This document shows positions 13,401-26,880 of a stretch of DNA of 64,000 nt, piece after piece. The stretch is taken from NCBI GenBank assembly GCA_963931925.1, contig OZ007569.1:28272024-28336023 (forward strand). The letters are read 5' to 3'. Under the pieces are notes generated by a model. That model worked only from the letters and a program-made list of their open reading frames with translations, ran no database searches and was not told the origin of the DNA. The position numbers and the translations under genes are program-made. Every line of letters starts with the position of its first letter. The first letter of the stretch is position 1. Source of the stretch: Onchidella celtica. Its lineage: Eukaryota > Mollusca > Gastropoda > Systellommatophora > Onchidiidae.

Positions 13401-16252
13401 GCCTGCTCCAAAACTGGCCTCCGTGGCGTGGCTTTCAGATTCAGTGTCCATTTGGACCCACTCCTGTTATTACTCTCCCTCCAGCGTTGTCGCTGCTCAA
13501 AGTACATTAAGCTATATACTACTCAAATCCCCATTCTGTTTATCTGTCTGCCTGTGCCCTCACAAAAAAAAAACAAAAAAACGTGGCCATCTCTGTACCT
13601 ATACTAACCAAACCTTTCGGAATCAGGTTTCATTCTGTCTGAAGTGGTACCTTAAAATTACTAACCGATATACTTAGTCCGGAAGTAGGCTACTTTTTTG
13701 GGAACCTTGTTTGATTCACAATTTTGAAGCGAGTGTTCACTTTTGCATCCGCTTGACAGGTTACTGACAAAAATGAGTTCCTGTGCAAAATACTAACATG
13801 TGTTCAACTTTATGGCGTGGATGTATTGTTCGCTGTGTGTTCCATATGGGAAACACAACTGCACTGGTATTTTGAATGATGACCATTCTCTCAGAGGGTG
13901 ACCCAGCGAGTCAGAAGTTTGTCTGGTACTTTTTTCGCCTGAAATCCTCAAAATGTTCACTCACGAATACAAAACACAACCCGGCCTTAGCTCTTTTTCG
14001 TTCCAACTCCATTTTCTGCACAACTGAGAAATTCGACAATAAACGTTTGATCTTTAGTAATTATGATAAGGAGTTAAAGTAAATCAGAACTGTGAAACAG
14101 CTTGATAAGTGACACAACACGTTTCAAACAAGTGTCGAAGTGTGCATTTGTTATACCTCTAGTTCTTCTACATACCAAAAGATCTCCAGTTGGTTTTTTT
14201 TGTTGTTTTTTTCAGAAAATGGGGGTAGAGCAAACAAGTTCTACGGTCCATACAAGTATTGTATTTCCGGTCTGCGAAGTAAGAGACTTCAGGTGACACA
14301 ATGGACATCTCCGTTCTACAAGCGTAAGCTTGGACAAGTTGTACCTTTGAGTAAACGACCAAAACTAAAGCATTGTCTCATAAAAATTAGTTAGGAATCA
14401 CTGATCCCGTGGTTGAGATCCATAAGGTGAACATAATAATTGAGATCCATAAGGTGAACATATAATGTAAACCCTGAGGCTACGACAAATCTCGGAAGTG
14501 TAACCGTATTAGTTACGATGAATGGAAGGATAATCGGATTGAGGATATTGACCCCTGTTGCTGCCAGTGAAAAACTACTGAACCCACCCAATTTAATTCG
14601 AGTGTGCTGATGGTATTTTAACTATAAATTTGATATTTGGGGGTCGCATTGACTTTAAAACCCCAACAATTTATACATATCTGGAAAACAGAGTAATTGG
14701 CGACAGTGGCACAGGTTTGAAAATTTAGTACATTTAATAGGCTGATAGCAGCGGTGGAGATAAGTAAAGCTGTATCACAAACAATTAAGTAGCAATTATT
14801 GTTAGAAAAATCAACATTTACAAAATACATACTGCTCATATAGAGGAGAAATACTGCATTTTGGATGAGATAATGAAAGTAAGTTAAGCTGAAGGAATTG
14901 AATTATTTAATGAATGGTCCAATTTTAGTGTTTCTCTGAAATTCTGTGGTACGGTGGCTTAACGCGAAAAACTCTCATTAGGAATGTTTTCGGGTCTTGA
15001 AAGAGAGATGTACATCCCAATTTATCATCCTCTTCCCAGAGTACTGACAGCCCAGTCGTGAAATCACAACCATCTCCAGGAATGTGTTCTGTGCCAGCTC
15101 GACTTGACACGGGATAATCTAAATTGTGCCCTTACTGACCCTGCATGGCGCTTAAATCTGACATTTTAAGGTCTTTATTATGATAGGCATGTGTGAAGTG
15201 GACTTAACCGTCATTATTGTGGTAGCTGTGGTTGTTTCACTGGTCTCATTATTACCATTATTGTTCTTGCTGTTGCCCAGATTCGGTACAAACTTGCCAT
15301 AATGTTTAATTTTTCCAGCCAAACTTGAAAATCTTGCGTTGAGATTTCTTGACAAAACACTTCTTACACCGTATCAGACATTGGCACTTCAAATGAAATC
15401 ATTCATCTGTAGAAACTGCCAAAGAGTGGGTCCTGCGTGAGACCTGAAAGCCACAAAAGACGCTACGCTAGTATCACAGACGAAGCTCTAGAGGCCAAAT
15501 CCAATTTTCCCGTGGCGATTTCTTGGGCTAACAATAAAAACAAATGATACAGTACGAGGCAGGGACAAAACAATACACGACAGATGAATGCAGGGCGTAA
15601 TTTACTGATGATGTATCGATTTTACACGTGTAATGACAGTAACACGCTGAAAGTGTCATGGGATGGGATAAAATGTGTCATCGTCTTTCATTTATTCACG
15701 AATTCAAGGACCATCGTCGGCACCCACTTTCTTTCGCCATTTATGGCTTTTATAATTCTATTCTAACTTGGATGGCAGCATTAGGCAAGAGACGTTTTTA
15801 AAACACTTCAGCGTGCAAAAGCATGGCCATTTATCCACAGCATCATTACCAAAATCAACAATAGCCATAAAGAATAAAGCCCTACGATATTCCATAAGAT
15901 GAAGATCCTACTAAATTTATAGCCAATGTTTGAACATCAGTGCATGGCGATTGTAAATAACGATCTAATGGAAGTGCACTAACGCGTCATGTCATCAAAG
16001 TACAGTGTAAATACAGAAATGCGCGATGTATCACTACAAAATGAAAGATAGCAAAGTGGGTGGATCATGTTGTAGTTGTTCCTCAAAGTAAGAAAAATTG
16101 TAAAAGACAGTTATTTTCCGAATTCTACAAGTAGGTTTGTACAAAGAGTTCGATCTATCCGTTCTATTGAGATCATGATAACTAGAATATTCAGGAGCGC
16201 GGTGATTTGTTTATTTTTACTATCTTACGATTTGTCTCGATTATTATTTACT
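10403..16252. other. No gene seen
   Basis: About 5.8 kb of mostly unique AT-rich DNA. G-runs at 10890-10901, about 12520-12533 and 12786-12798. A two-copy 27-bp tandem repeat (GAGATCCATAAGGTGAACAT) lies at 14411-14464. The open frames are short and not conserved-looking. Confidence 0.3.
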
Positions 16253-17850
16253 AGATGACCTACCGGGAATTGCCCGGAATAAACAACCATGTGCCCTCTC
16301 TCTCTCTCTCTTCATATAATAATGGAGCTTGGGGCAACTTTGTTCCCGCAAAAGCTTTTTTACTACGCAACGTAGAGAAATGAAACTTGGCACATGTATG
16401 TAAACTTTATTAAGCCTGTACGTGTCGAGCTCATTTTTTCCCGAAACTCTTTACTTTTCCCAGAAATTCAGTTATAATTATCAGTTATCAATTCATGATT
16501 GCGAATACGGCGTGATAATGTACTTCCGTCAACTTCGTCATTTCCGCCTCTTACCGGAAATGTAAACTAGAGTTCACGATCCAGCCACGCCAAGAAAACT
16601 TTGATAGTGATACCGAGTATAGTGTTATACAGATGAGGTGAGTGCCATTCATTAATACCAAGAAAACTGTGCGTAAATATTTAGATCATTTTTTACGAAC
16701 ACATGAGCCCATGAAAAATGCTCGGTGCGCACTACTGTGCACTGTAATACTGTTCACAATATCTATCTATTGATCGCCGATTTTATGTGGATGACCTAAT
16801 GTGTCTCGACATCAATGTCTTTGTGCTGATTCCTTTCGGTCTGGAGTGGTGAGCTTTGTTTTTTACCATTCGAAGAATGGGGCAGTTACTAGTTCATATA
16901 ATAAAAGTAATAAACTACAGTCTTGCTTCATAACTCATGCGCACCAGAACACTACGCACCAAACTGAACGTTTGATACGGTTACTTTTTATGACATGCAC
17001 GGTACTATTATAATTCACGAAATATCATAAAAACCACAGAAAAACGGTACTATTATAATACGAAACAAACATGCAAAAATACAGATGTTACATAGTATTC
17101 AACATTGTTATTTATTAAAAATACATGCTTGAAGTAAATGACTTTTAATTATAGTCATCATCTTCCTTATCTCAACTGCCACCTTCCTGCCAAATTTAAG
17201 GCTTGAAGAGTGTATAGTTTGGTCAGTTAGTCATGCCAAAGGTTGCAAGTTACTGATGTATTTAAATCTCTTTTAATGTCTTGCCATTTGTCTGATTTTA
17301 CCCCCCTTCTCCGTTTGTCTTTGTGTGCTTCTTTTACTGTCCTACATGTGCTATCATCCCGAGACTGTCTCGCCCTGCTTAACGTCTTTGTCAAATTGGA
17401 CTTTTACAGAAGGCTTTGCTAGATTTAGAAGGCTGCATAATCCTGCTTTATATAATGCTAGAAGACGTACCGGGCATTGCCCAGAATAAACACTCATGTG
17501 ATTCCCCCCCCCCCTCTCTAGTATAATAAAAGTAATAAACTACAGTCTTGCTTCAGAACTCACGCGCACCACAACATTATGCACCTAACTGAACACTTGA
17601 TACGGTTACTTTTTATGACATGCACGGTACTATATATATTACGAAACAAACATGCAAAAATACAGATGTTACATAGCAATAAACATTGTTATTTGTTAAA
17701 AATACATGCTTGAAGTAAACAACTTTTAATTATAGCCATCATCTTCCTTATCTCAATTGCCACCTTCCTGCCAAATTTAAGGCCTGAAGAGTGTATAGTT
17801 TGGTCAGTTAGTCATGCCAAAGGTTGCAAGTTACTGAAATATATAATAGA
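16253..17850 (+). repeat. Composite of the CTAG..CCCGG-ATAAA repeat family
   Basis: CTAGATGACCTACCGGGAAT then TGCCCGGAATAAACA opens at 16253. A second opening, GCTAGAAGACGTACCGGGCA then TTGCCCAGAATAAACA, is at 17458. A 320-370 bp segment is repeated directly (16893-17262 and 17519-17840). The second copy lacks about 44 bp that contain a local repeat of GGTACTATTATAATA. The second copy closes with ATATATAATAGAT at about 17838-17851. Class unknown. Confidence 0.7.
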
Positions 17851-18240
17851 TGTCAAGATTAGCAGCGTGCTAGGCTTGGCAATGCTTTCTGTATATGGCC
17901 CAGTGTTCTCTCATTTCTGATTCTGCCCCAACTCTCTCTTGAGGTCATTATTTTTGGAGAGTCTCTGCCCTTGGCATTTGCACCCATGCTCTTCTGTCTT
18001 ATTCTCATTGGGTCACAAGTAAAAGATGATGAAGTTGTCTCGATCGCATGCACAAGCTCAGGGATTCAGCACTTTATTTCTCTTCTCTAGAATTAACCTC
18101 AGCGTAGTCAGTGTTATTCTAATATAGTTGTCCTTTACTACTTTTTACATGACCAATGGTGTTCTCAGTTTACACACAACAAATAGAAAAACACATTGTA
18201 TTTTTTTAAAATATCCTCCTTTTTCGTAAATAACACCATC
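17851..18240. other. No gene seen
   Basis: AT-rich flank between the composite repeat and the ATC array. Confidence 0.3.
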
Positions 18241-18700
18241 GACACCAATAACTTCATCATTATCATTATCTTCATGACCACTACAACGCTATCATATCAC
18301 CATCAACTCACCATCATCATCATGATCAACAGCAGCAACAGCAGCAACAACGATAAAACATCATCATCACTAATATCATAACAATATTATTATCGTCATT
18401 ATCATCATCACCAACATCAACATAATCATAATTGTTACCAACAACACCATTATCATCCTCATCACTAGCATCAACATCATCATCATCAACATCACCACTA
18501 CCACCGCCATCATCATCATCGTCATCAACATCAGTATATAACATATAACATCAGTATCATCATCATCTTTATCAACATCAGTATCTTCATCACCACCACA
18601 TCATTATCCTTTTCTTTACCCCACAGTCACAGTCATAAGACCATCATCACCACAACGTCAACACCATCATCATATCATCATCTTCATCACCACCCCTAAC
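18241..18700. repeat. Imperfect ATC/AAC trinucleotide array
   Basis: ATCATC units mixed with ACC, AAC and AGC triplets over about 450 bp. A decayed microsatellite. Confidence 0.9.
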
Positions 18701-21235
18701 ACAGCGTTATCACACCACTGTCAAACAGGAAAGGAAATAAACCCTGACCAGAACAAAAGATCTCAAACTCCAGTGAATTAAATCCAACCAATACTGGACG
18801 TTTTACGCAGTGGAAACACGAACGTTTGAAGGTTTTTATTGCACAATGGTATTCCTCTACAATACTTCCATTATTATCTTGGCGCTCCGTGCGAAATGGA
18901 ACTATTTCTTTGATAAGTCTTAAAGCGAAACTGTAACATTTACTGCTAGTTTAATATTGAAACCTTTTTTACTTCAGTTTATTGCAAAAGAAAGTCTTAA
19001 AATACAACGCTTAGGAGGATAGTGGATTTTGAAGTTACATTTTCAGTTGTGAAAAGGACTGGTTATAACTTACAATGAAGCAAAAGGTTTCTATCTTAAC
19101 AAAGAAACACGTCCGATTTCGTTCTCAATTTGTCCCGTTTTCGCACACGGCAAAATATTAAAGGTGAGGGTGTTTTTTGTGAATCCGTGGAGAGTGTCAC
19201 ACATAATGTTCGCCAAGTGTTGTCCAATACCCGCACAACACAGAATCAACACAAAATCCCTGTAAAGCACAATGGAAAACGAGGGCGCTCGCGTCATCTA
19301 TTGTCACGTCTGCCGTGTAAATACTCACACCCAAGGCTTGTTCAATTTTTGTGGTAAAGAGTTTTTGAGTAAGCTTTTAATCGAGTTTAACAGCGCACAC
19401 TCAGTGCTCTTAATTAAACAAACGACAGTTTGTTTTTCCTGTCCTCTGTTTGCCTGCGACTTTGGATCTGCGTGTTATAAATTTGACTTTCTGGAGCGGC
19501 TGTTGAATTTCCCCATCTGTATCCCCAATCTTTTTTTCCAGCTTTAGAGCCACAACGCCTATATTCGTTTAATGGGAATACCATCGTGCATTTAGCACCA
19601 TTTGACAGATATCACTGCTGAAGCCTTCATATAAATATTATATAATCATTGTAAATCAAGTGCTCTAAGATTTATGCAAGAAAAAGTACAGTGTTTCTCA
19701 TTGTCTGCATTAAACCGAGCCCTATTAACGGTACTTTTATAACCTTTGGGCAGAGTCTGCTAATGTTATGATCAGCATAGTTCTAATCTGCCGTGTATAG
19801 AGACAATGTCAAAAGAGACCCCAGTAATCTGAGCAAGGAAATTGATTGTACATAATCCAGCATTTCCCAAACTTTCGGAACAATGCGTCTTTCTAACTGG
19901 GGTACAATTTCATGGAGCTAAGTGACAAAACTCACAATGGAGAATTCCGGAATAGTTACAAAATATGTGCCCAAAGATTTCTAATGAATAATATTCCAGC
20001 CGTAAGCTCACGGTTTCTCAATTTCTCTGAAATGGTTTGTGTTCGTCGCAACTTCTTGAAACATTACCGAATCCTAGATCAAAGCTTATGGAACGGTGGG
20101 AGGAGTTTGTTCGACTTGGGAAAATGTATTTTATGTATGGGGGAATTTGCTAAATTAAATTTGTAAGATACATTTTTTTTTTTCGTAGAGGTCAGGAAGA
20201 CAAAACCTAAACTGTCTAAGGACGCGACTGCTTACATTATATCTCTCGGTTAGATGGAAAAAAAATGTGGTACTCTACTGAGGTGATCAGTGGAACTAAA
20301 GAGAGAAAGAAAGAAAGAAATAACACACTCAGATGCTGTTGGAATACGGACAATATTACAAAGTATTTTTGCAAGTAAATATTGCAAAATATCCTGGATA
20401 TTATTTTGTTTTAGTAAGATTTGTTTTTTTCTTTATGAAAAACTGCTGGAAGAGAATGAAGAATGAGAAGCTAATGGATTGAGGGATGATAATGTATTGG
20501 TGTGGATGTGTGATGGTAGAGGATGACGAACCATGATTGTCCGGAACCGGCGCGGGGTAACAAGCAAAATTGTATAACTGTTCGGTATGTCGTCAATCAT
20601 TGTGTTCAAACAGCGACGACCTGTTTGCACTTGCTGAGTACAACAAAAGAAGCCCCTCTTTGGGCGTGAGTCTTGGATCAAGGGCCCAGAGCGAGCTAGC
20701 AGCGAGTTTGACTATGGGTGAACGCGTGCCGAAGCCGTTAATTGCTCACGCAATTAGGGTCATAATCGCTTGATCCGCGGGGTCGGCAACCCTGTGTTCA
20801 TTGCACATGCATTTTCTGACTATTTGCTTTGGAAAGGCAGTGCAATCACTGGGGCTTTTGGGTACTTCAGGTTTTTCGGCTTAGGCCTGACCTGTTACGT
20901 TGTCATGCAGCACGTTATATTATTGACTCAGTCTGAAGTAGTGCTGTTTTTGTTTCATTTTGTTTTTCCACCCTCCTTTTTTGTTTACTTTTAAGCAGTT
21001 ATTCAGATTTGGTTTTTTTACATTTCTTTTCGCTTTTTTATCAGCTGTCATGTTGTATTGCCGTGTTGAAAACGCCAAAAAGACGTCACTGTCTCGTGCA
21101 GGAGATTCAGCTTTGTCATTATCAAAGTCATCCGAGTGCAGACCAAAATAAAAATTTAAAAATTGTCAAAAACTAGATCTATACATATATATGTACTTTT
21201 GAAGATGCACGAAACATACGACGGTCAGAAATAAT
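18701..21235. other. No gene; small palindrome at 20739-20756
   Basis: Unique-looking DNA. TAATTGC, a 4-bp loop and GCAATTA form a perfect palindrome in a locally GC-richer patch (about 20530-20790). No coding exon recognised. Confidence 0.35.
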
Positions 21236-21427
21236 TTATTATACTGAGTCCTGTCAGACACACTCAGATGCTGGTTGACAAGAAGTGCATACCACAATTT
21301 CCTATATTTTCTGGATAAATCCGGGAAGGCCCTATCATACTAAGCCTCGTCAAATACAGTCAGCTTCTTTCTTTGGCGTACATTTTGCTGGCAGCAACTG
21401 ACTGTCCTGGCCGGGCTTGGTATGATA
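21236..21427. repeat. Foldback repeat with TATCATACTAAGCC arms
   Basis: The left arm 21333-21363 (TATCATACTAAGCCTCGTCA...) and right arm 21398-21427 (reversed: TATCATACCAAGCCCGGCCA...) are inverted around a 34-bp loop. A further copy of the arm with its downstream sequence lies at 21236-21320, and another is at 7036. Confidence 0.7.
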
Positions 21428-21432
21428 CCCTC

Positions 21433-22245
21433 CTTAAACAGAAAACAAAAAGCTGTCGGAAAAGTTTTGATCACCGGGATTTATCAAGGTGGAAACCATT
21501 GGCAGAAACGGCATTGTAGAGCCTTGAATACAGAAAAAAATATATGGACAACGAATAGTTGGAAAAGGACAAAATGGTGGGGATATTTGGAAACATTCAT
21601 AGAGATTGAAAACAGGAAGCTCGAAGGAATAAAAAGAATCTGGGAAGATAGGAAGAAAGGAGGAAAGAGGGAGGAAGAATATGAAAATATCAAAGATCAG
21701 TGTCAAATGAAAAGAGGGGAATGAAAGATAAAAAGAGGAAAGGAGGAAGGACAGAACAGGGAGAATAGTTGGAGGAATAGAAGGGGTCAAAACGGTTCGT
21801 CAGAAAGAAGATAGGACGATGGAGGGAAAGGTGATGGTACAATAAAAGAGTGGAGTAAAATAGGAAAGCGCAACAACGGATGGACGGAAAGTTATAGAAC
21901 AAACTGGGGGAAGGGGTGGGGGGAGGGGGGAATAAAGAAATGAAGGACATGAGAAATGAATGAGGAAAATTTAGATGAACAATGAGCCTTTTAATCAATC
22001 GGCACGCGAAGTTACAAAAAGGCAAACATAATGGGGAGAAGCATTAAGCAGAAAATTACACAGAAGAGTGAAGAAAGTGTAACTTAAGACATAATGGAAG
22101 GAAATAGAGTTGTAATGGCCCTTCCAGGCACAGAACGATATGGAGAGGTACAGCATGATGCTGAAGAGAAATAGAAGAGAAAGCGCGTGTAAGGCCTGAT
22201 CTGGTAACCCGCTAAAGGATTACGTGTGAGCACATTATATATACA
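21433..22245. other. Purine-rich DNA, no gene
   Basis: A-, G- and GA-rich throughout (for example GGAAGAAAGGAGGAAAGAGG near 21650). The open frames here look compositional. Confidence 0.4.
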
Positions 22246-22317
22246 AACATACAGAGAGAGAGGGAGGGAGGGGAGAGAGAGAGAAAGAGAGAGGGACCGA
22301 GACAAAGACAGAGAGGG

Positions 22318-22383
<66 letters not shown>

Positions 22384-22402
22384 CAAAGAGAGAGGGAGAG
22401 GG
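22246..22402. repeat. GA dinucleotide tract
   Basis: GAGAGA with GGGA and GACA interruptions; the only long tract in the window with purines on the + strand. Confidence 0.95.
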
Positions 22403-22461
22403 ACGGTTGTGGGTTCACAGCAGGCTTTGGTGCAGTATTAAAATGTGTCCCTACCACTCCT

Positions 22462-22625
22462 GCTTCCTCTCCCCTCCCCAACATGAAGGAATGAATTCAC
22501 AAAAGAAAGAAAGCAAGAGAGAGAAAAGAAAGAAAGAAGGAGCCGTTCCACTTCCGACCCCCCCCCCCCTTCCCAACATGAAAGAATGAACTCGTGAAAG
22601 AAAGACAGAAAGAAAGAAAGAGGTG
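22462..22625. repeat. Two tandem copies of a unit of about 96 bp
   Basis: CCCAACATGAAGGAATGAA near 22475 recurs as CCCAACATGAAAGAATGAAC near 22571. Each copy is followed by GAAAGAAA-rich sequence. A C-run separates the copies. Confidence 0.7.
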
Positions 22626-23700
22626 GACTTTCCAGATTGTGAAATCTAAAAAGAGACGGCCACACGGCGAAGGTCGAATGCAATAGAAAACAGAGAGCAG
22701 ATGGACATGTCTGGTACTCTGTGGTAAATCACCTCATTAACGGAGATAACGCTCCCATGCAACCAGCCTGAATCAAACTCCACGGGACAATTTCTACTAA
22801 AGCCCACCCCTTTCCTCCCCTCCCCTCCTTCTTTAAATCAACCTTAGGCCAAAAATCCACATACCCGACACCGTCACGATACCGAAACGAAATACCGTGT
22901 ATTCGTGTCATTTCGTGTTAATGAAGGCTGGTGACGTATCGAGTTAAGTCTGTTTTGCCTGCCTCGGTTTTTAGTATGAGATGTATGGGTTTAAACGTGA
23001 CCTCTCGCACTGGCGAGACTGAAATGAGTCTGTCATGGTAGTTCTATTGCGTCAAAATTGCTGGTGAAGAGAGAGAGAGATCTCAGACACTGCTTTAAAA
23101 CAGACGCTAAATAGACTTAACTTTGTGCTGGCTCAGGCTAACAGATTCATGACATAAGATTAATTTGCCTTGGCGCGATTTGTTTCATCGCCATGCCGTT
23201 TCGCTTTCGACTCGATGTCGGCCATAAGAATTTTCAGTATATCTCAAACGTTTGCCGTCAAAGGCATAAACCCCTTGAGCACCTGAACAGCATTTGCAAT
23301 GATCTCGATCAGTTCTGGTGCCAAGTCTCCAACGCATCCACATTAATTTGTGCAATGGCGCATGTCGCAGTCTTGTACAATCGGTTTTACTGTTCTATTC
23401 ACGTACACTGGATGAAAACAGAACATTTATGGATATAGGCCAGATTTTTTTTTTTTCAGAGACAGTAACTGAATTTGCAAGGTAAATCTCTATATTCTGA
23501 CTTGCAGTCTTTCAAATCTCTATGGGTAATTATCTCTTAGATATGATGATAGTTCGTGGGGATTTTGGAAGTTGGTTTGAGAGCCCACAACGTAGATCAT
23601 TAAACAGACTTAGCAACAGACGGACGAATTTGCAGGCTCACACATGGGAGAAGAAAGGATTGGACAAACAATTGGATGGTAATGGTTTGCCTAAAGACAG
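22626..23700. other. No gene seen
   Basis: Unique-looking DNA without a coding signal. Confidence 0.3.
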
Positions 23701-23955
23701 ATAAACAAATAAACAGACAGACAAATAGAGAGATAGACAGAATTTTTATTTCCATGGTGTATACTGTGTAACAATAAATTATGACAACAATGTACCACCA
23801 TGGAAGTAATTGCTATGAATAACAATCGAAGTAAGATAGATAGACAGACAGACAAACAGGAAGACAGACAGACAGACAGATAGGTAGGTAGGGAAGCAGG
23901 TGGGTAGACAGAAAGACAGGCAGAACGACAAACAGAAAGACAGAAAGAAAGATGG
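23701..23955. repeat. GACA/GATA/GAAA tetranucleotide array in two parts
   Basis: ACAGACAG-type units at 23701-23740 and 23834-23955, separated by about 90 bp of unique sequence. Confidence 0.9.
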
Positions 23956-26108
23956 ACGCATTCAGCTTTTTAATAAAATTACATGCATTTTAAGACTAAA
24001 CCTGAGCAAAATGTTCGTGTTTAAGCATTCAGTACAGAGCATTTTTTTTCACAAAGCAGGGCCTTTATGTGTAAAACCAACATATCCCCGTCTTCTCAGC
24101 ACGCTGTCGCCACTTCAGGCTAAATTTTATTTCTCAAATTAAAATAAGAACGAAATCAATAGAAAAAGAAATACATAGCGAAAAGAAATAGCTACGTTCT
24201 CATTATATAAACTCAAACGGTTGAAGAAAGAAGTTTTTTTTTTCAGAGCATTCTTTACACAGAATTTGCCCTCTCATTCTCTAAGCTTTTATTTTTATGC
24301 GCTGAGCGTACAGTTTGTAAGAAGTGCGCCTCCCATCACTTGGGGCAGTCTGTCTGACACCCGTGTCCTACAAAAAAGAGCTGTATTGAAACGTTTAGCG
24401 ATGTATTCAGCGGCCACCTTAAAGGTCAACAAGTACTTCGACTCCATATTTTCCTGGTTTCCTTGTGTTGAAGAGTGTAAACGTCGTCATCAAGTGATGT
24501 CGGTGTATAATTATTCATTCGGTTTTTCTTCTTCTTCTTTTCTTATTTTGTAATGGACAGGGGGTGGAGCAGCGATACATAGTCGTGAAGAGAAGCAATC
24601 GTGTCAATTTGCTTGTTCAGATGAATGGGGTTAGAAAGATGCCTGCATCCATCCACAAGCTCCCGCGAAGCCTGAATCATCGGACTGGCAATCACAGCAC
24701 AAACACCACAAACAGCACTTGTAATTATCATTATTTGCGGTTATGAACACTGTGGTTTACGCTGTCCCTATTTCACACGCTTAGCTAGTCTTCTTAAACA
24801 TTTCACAACCGATCAGGTGAAACTATGACGATTAGCTTAAATTATTTTGTTTAGTATTCACACCTTTTAATCACCCGGTTTCCCCCGCATTCAGCCTGAA
24901 ATAACAAATGCCCTGCTCCATATCCCAAGGCGAGATAGGTTCAGAAATTCCCACTCCCATTCACAACAGCTCATATACTAAATCAAAGACGTAACCAGCT
25001 GAAGAGTCTCTTCGGGGCATTTTGTAAACTTGTTCCGCTGAAGAGTAACTTGGGTGTTTTGAGCTCCTTTTCCCTCTTTTAACTGTCAAGTAGTTAGCAC
25101 TTCATAGGCAAGGGGGCTAAGGCTTTGGCAAGACGTCTTTGAATTGTGGAACTATGTGCAGCTTATAATTTACACGGCATACTTCACCAGTGTTGTGCGG
25201 CAAAGCAAACATATTATGAATACAATGGCATTCACAGCTCTGAAAAAGAAGAAGACACGCGGGAAAAATCCACTCGGTTTGTGGAGAAATTTGTCGAGGG
25301 GTTGAAATTTTCACAGACAAGAAGGGTGTCAAAGGGAAAAGAAACATATGTCATTCAACACCATTAATTGCTGAAATGGCTACCGGGGTTATCCTTGTTA
25401 TTTCTCTTCATGCAGATGGCCGTAGTTTTAGTTCGTTTTCAACACGCGTTTCTCTTCAACCAGTCAGACAACTGGAGTGTTGTACAGCGAGGAAAAGGCA
25501 GCAGGGCAACAGTGTCCTATAGTGTCAAAACTTGGTCTGGTAATAGAACATCTGGAATCCAGAAGTGCCTGTGATTGCCGCATATTAGGGCACTCGACCG
25601 TTTGTATATTTATTTGTTCACTTTTGAAATGGTGTTTGTTGTTGTTGTTGTTGTTGTTTTTCATTCTTTTTGTACCCTCGAGGGCGTCACAAGAAAAAAG
25701 AGTTTTCGGTCTGCAGCCAGCTGAGAAGCCTGTCTTGGCGTAATGCCGTGGGTCGTCAGAGTTTCTTTGACGCCATTTGTCCCGTCCAAGTCTTCTTCGG
25801 TCTTCTTCAAGGATCAGGCCTTGTATCCAGAGAATCGCATGGTTGCTTCCAAAAAATTACTGTTGGGGCCACCGACTGTACTTTCTCCATTTTGGCAGTA
25901 CAATTAAACAGTTCATTTCACCAAACAATGGCGCCCTATTCACATGACATTGGCCTTGTTATGAAATCGCACAAGAGTGCATTTGCACAACTGAAGGTAA
26001 CAACTCTTCTTCGCTAAATATTTTTTTGAAGTCCTTCAATAGACTTTATTCTCTCTACCGAGCAAGTCTTGGGGGGGGGGGGGATGATCTATTTCAAACG
26101 TTTATTTA
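23956..26108. other. No gene seen
   Basis: Mostly unique DNA. Short GTT array (25628-25658) and a G-run (26071-26082). No coding exon recognised. Confidence 0.3.
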
Positions 26109-26880
26109 CACTAGCTGAGTTGCCCGACCCTGCCCGGGATAAATCGATTTATTAGTTTCAGTTCTGGGTGATTATTATGGACCTGCTTCATTTTGCCTGT
26201 TCCTTTAGCTTTATTTTTATTTTTGTTTGTTTGTTTTTTGATACGTTTTACTGCTCTCCCTTTGCGCGTTGACATCCTGCGCATCCCGTCAGCATCCGTC
26301 AAATGGCTATGATTTGCGCACGGGTTAGTTTGTTTGTTAGTGAACACATCGCAGGAAGTGATAACGTCATGTGTAGGCGGAAGTGGGCTATTATTAGAAA
26401 CATACATCACTATCTTATTGATCGTAAATTTCGGATCGAACGCTCTCGTGAAAAATATTTTTGTTTGTTTGTTTTTTGATACGTTTTACTGCTCTCCCTT
26501 TGCGCGTTGACATCCTGCGCATCCCGTCAGCATCCGTCAAATGGCAATGATTTGCGCACGGGTTAGTTTGTTTGTTAGTGAACACATCGCAGGAAGTGAT
26601 AACGTCATGTGTAGGCGGAAGTGAGCTATTATTAGAAACATACATCACTATCTTATTGATCGTAAATTTCGGATCGAACGCTCTCGTGAATTTAGTCTTT
26701 AATTGTAATCGCATTTACCGAGTAACTCAGAAATAACAAACGGTTTTGTTTGTGTATAGCGATACGAACAATGTTCGCTATCCCATGATTCTTTGTGCCA
26801 AATTTCAGGTCGGTGCGTTGTGTAGTTTCCGAGTCCATAGGACTATTAGGGGTTTTGTTGTAGCTTTATTATATAGATAA
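26109..26880 (+). repeat. Member of the CTAG..CCCGG-ATAAA family with an internal duplication
   Basis: It opens with CTAGCTGAGTTGCCCGACCC and TGCCCGGGATAAA and closes with TTTATTATATAGATAACTA, the same layout as 16253-17850. The text before the end (CCAAATTTCAGGTCGGTG then TAGTTTCCGAG) resembles phrases common in invertebrate interspersed repeats. Confidence 0.65.
26214..26689 (+). repeat. 238-bp tandem duplication
   Basis: GATACGTTTTACTGCTCTCC occurs at 26240 and 26478. The two units differ at very few sites (for example GGCTATG versus GGCAATG, and GTGGGC versus GTGAGC). The junction carries a short ATTTTTGTTTG stretch also present at the left edge. Confidence 0.92.

Noticed and set aside
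18326-18544. Asp-rich minus-strand frame
   Set aside because: Produced by the ATC trinucleotide array.
21422-21724. 100-aa Lys/Glu-rich frame
   Set aside because: Lies in purine-rich DNA and begins inside the foldback repeat; composition explains it.
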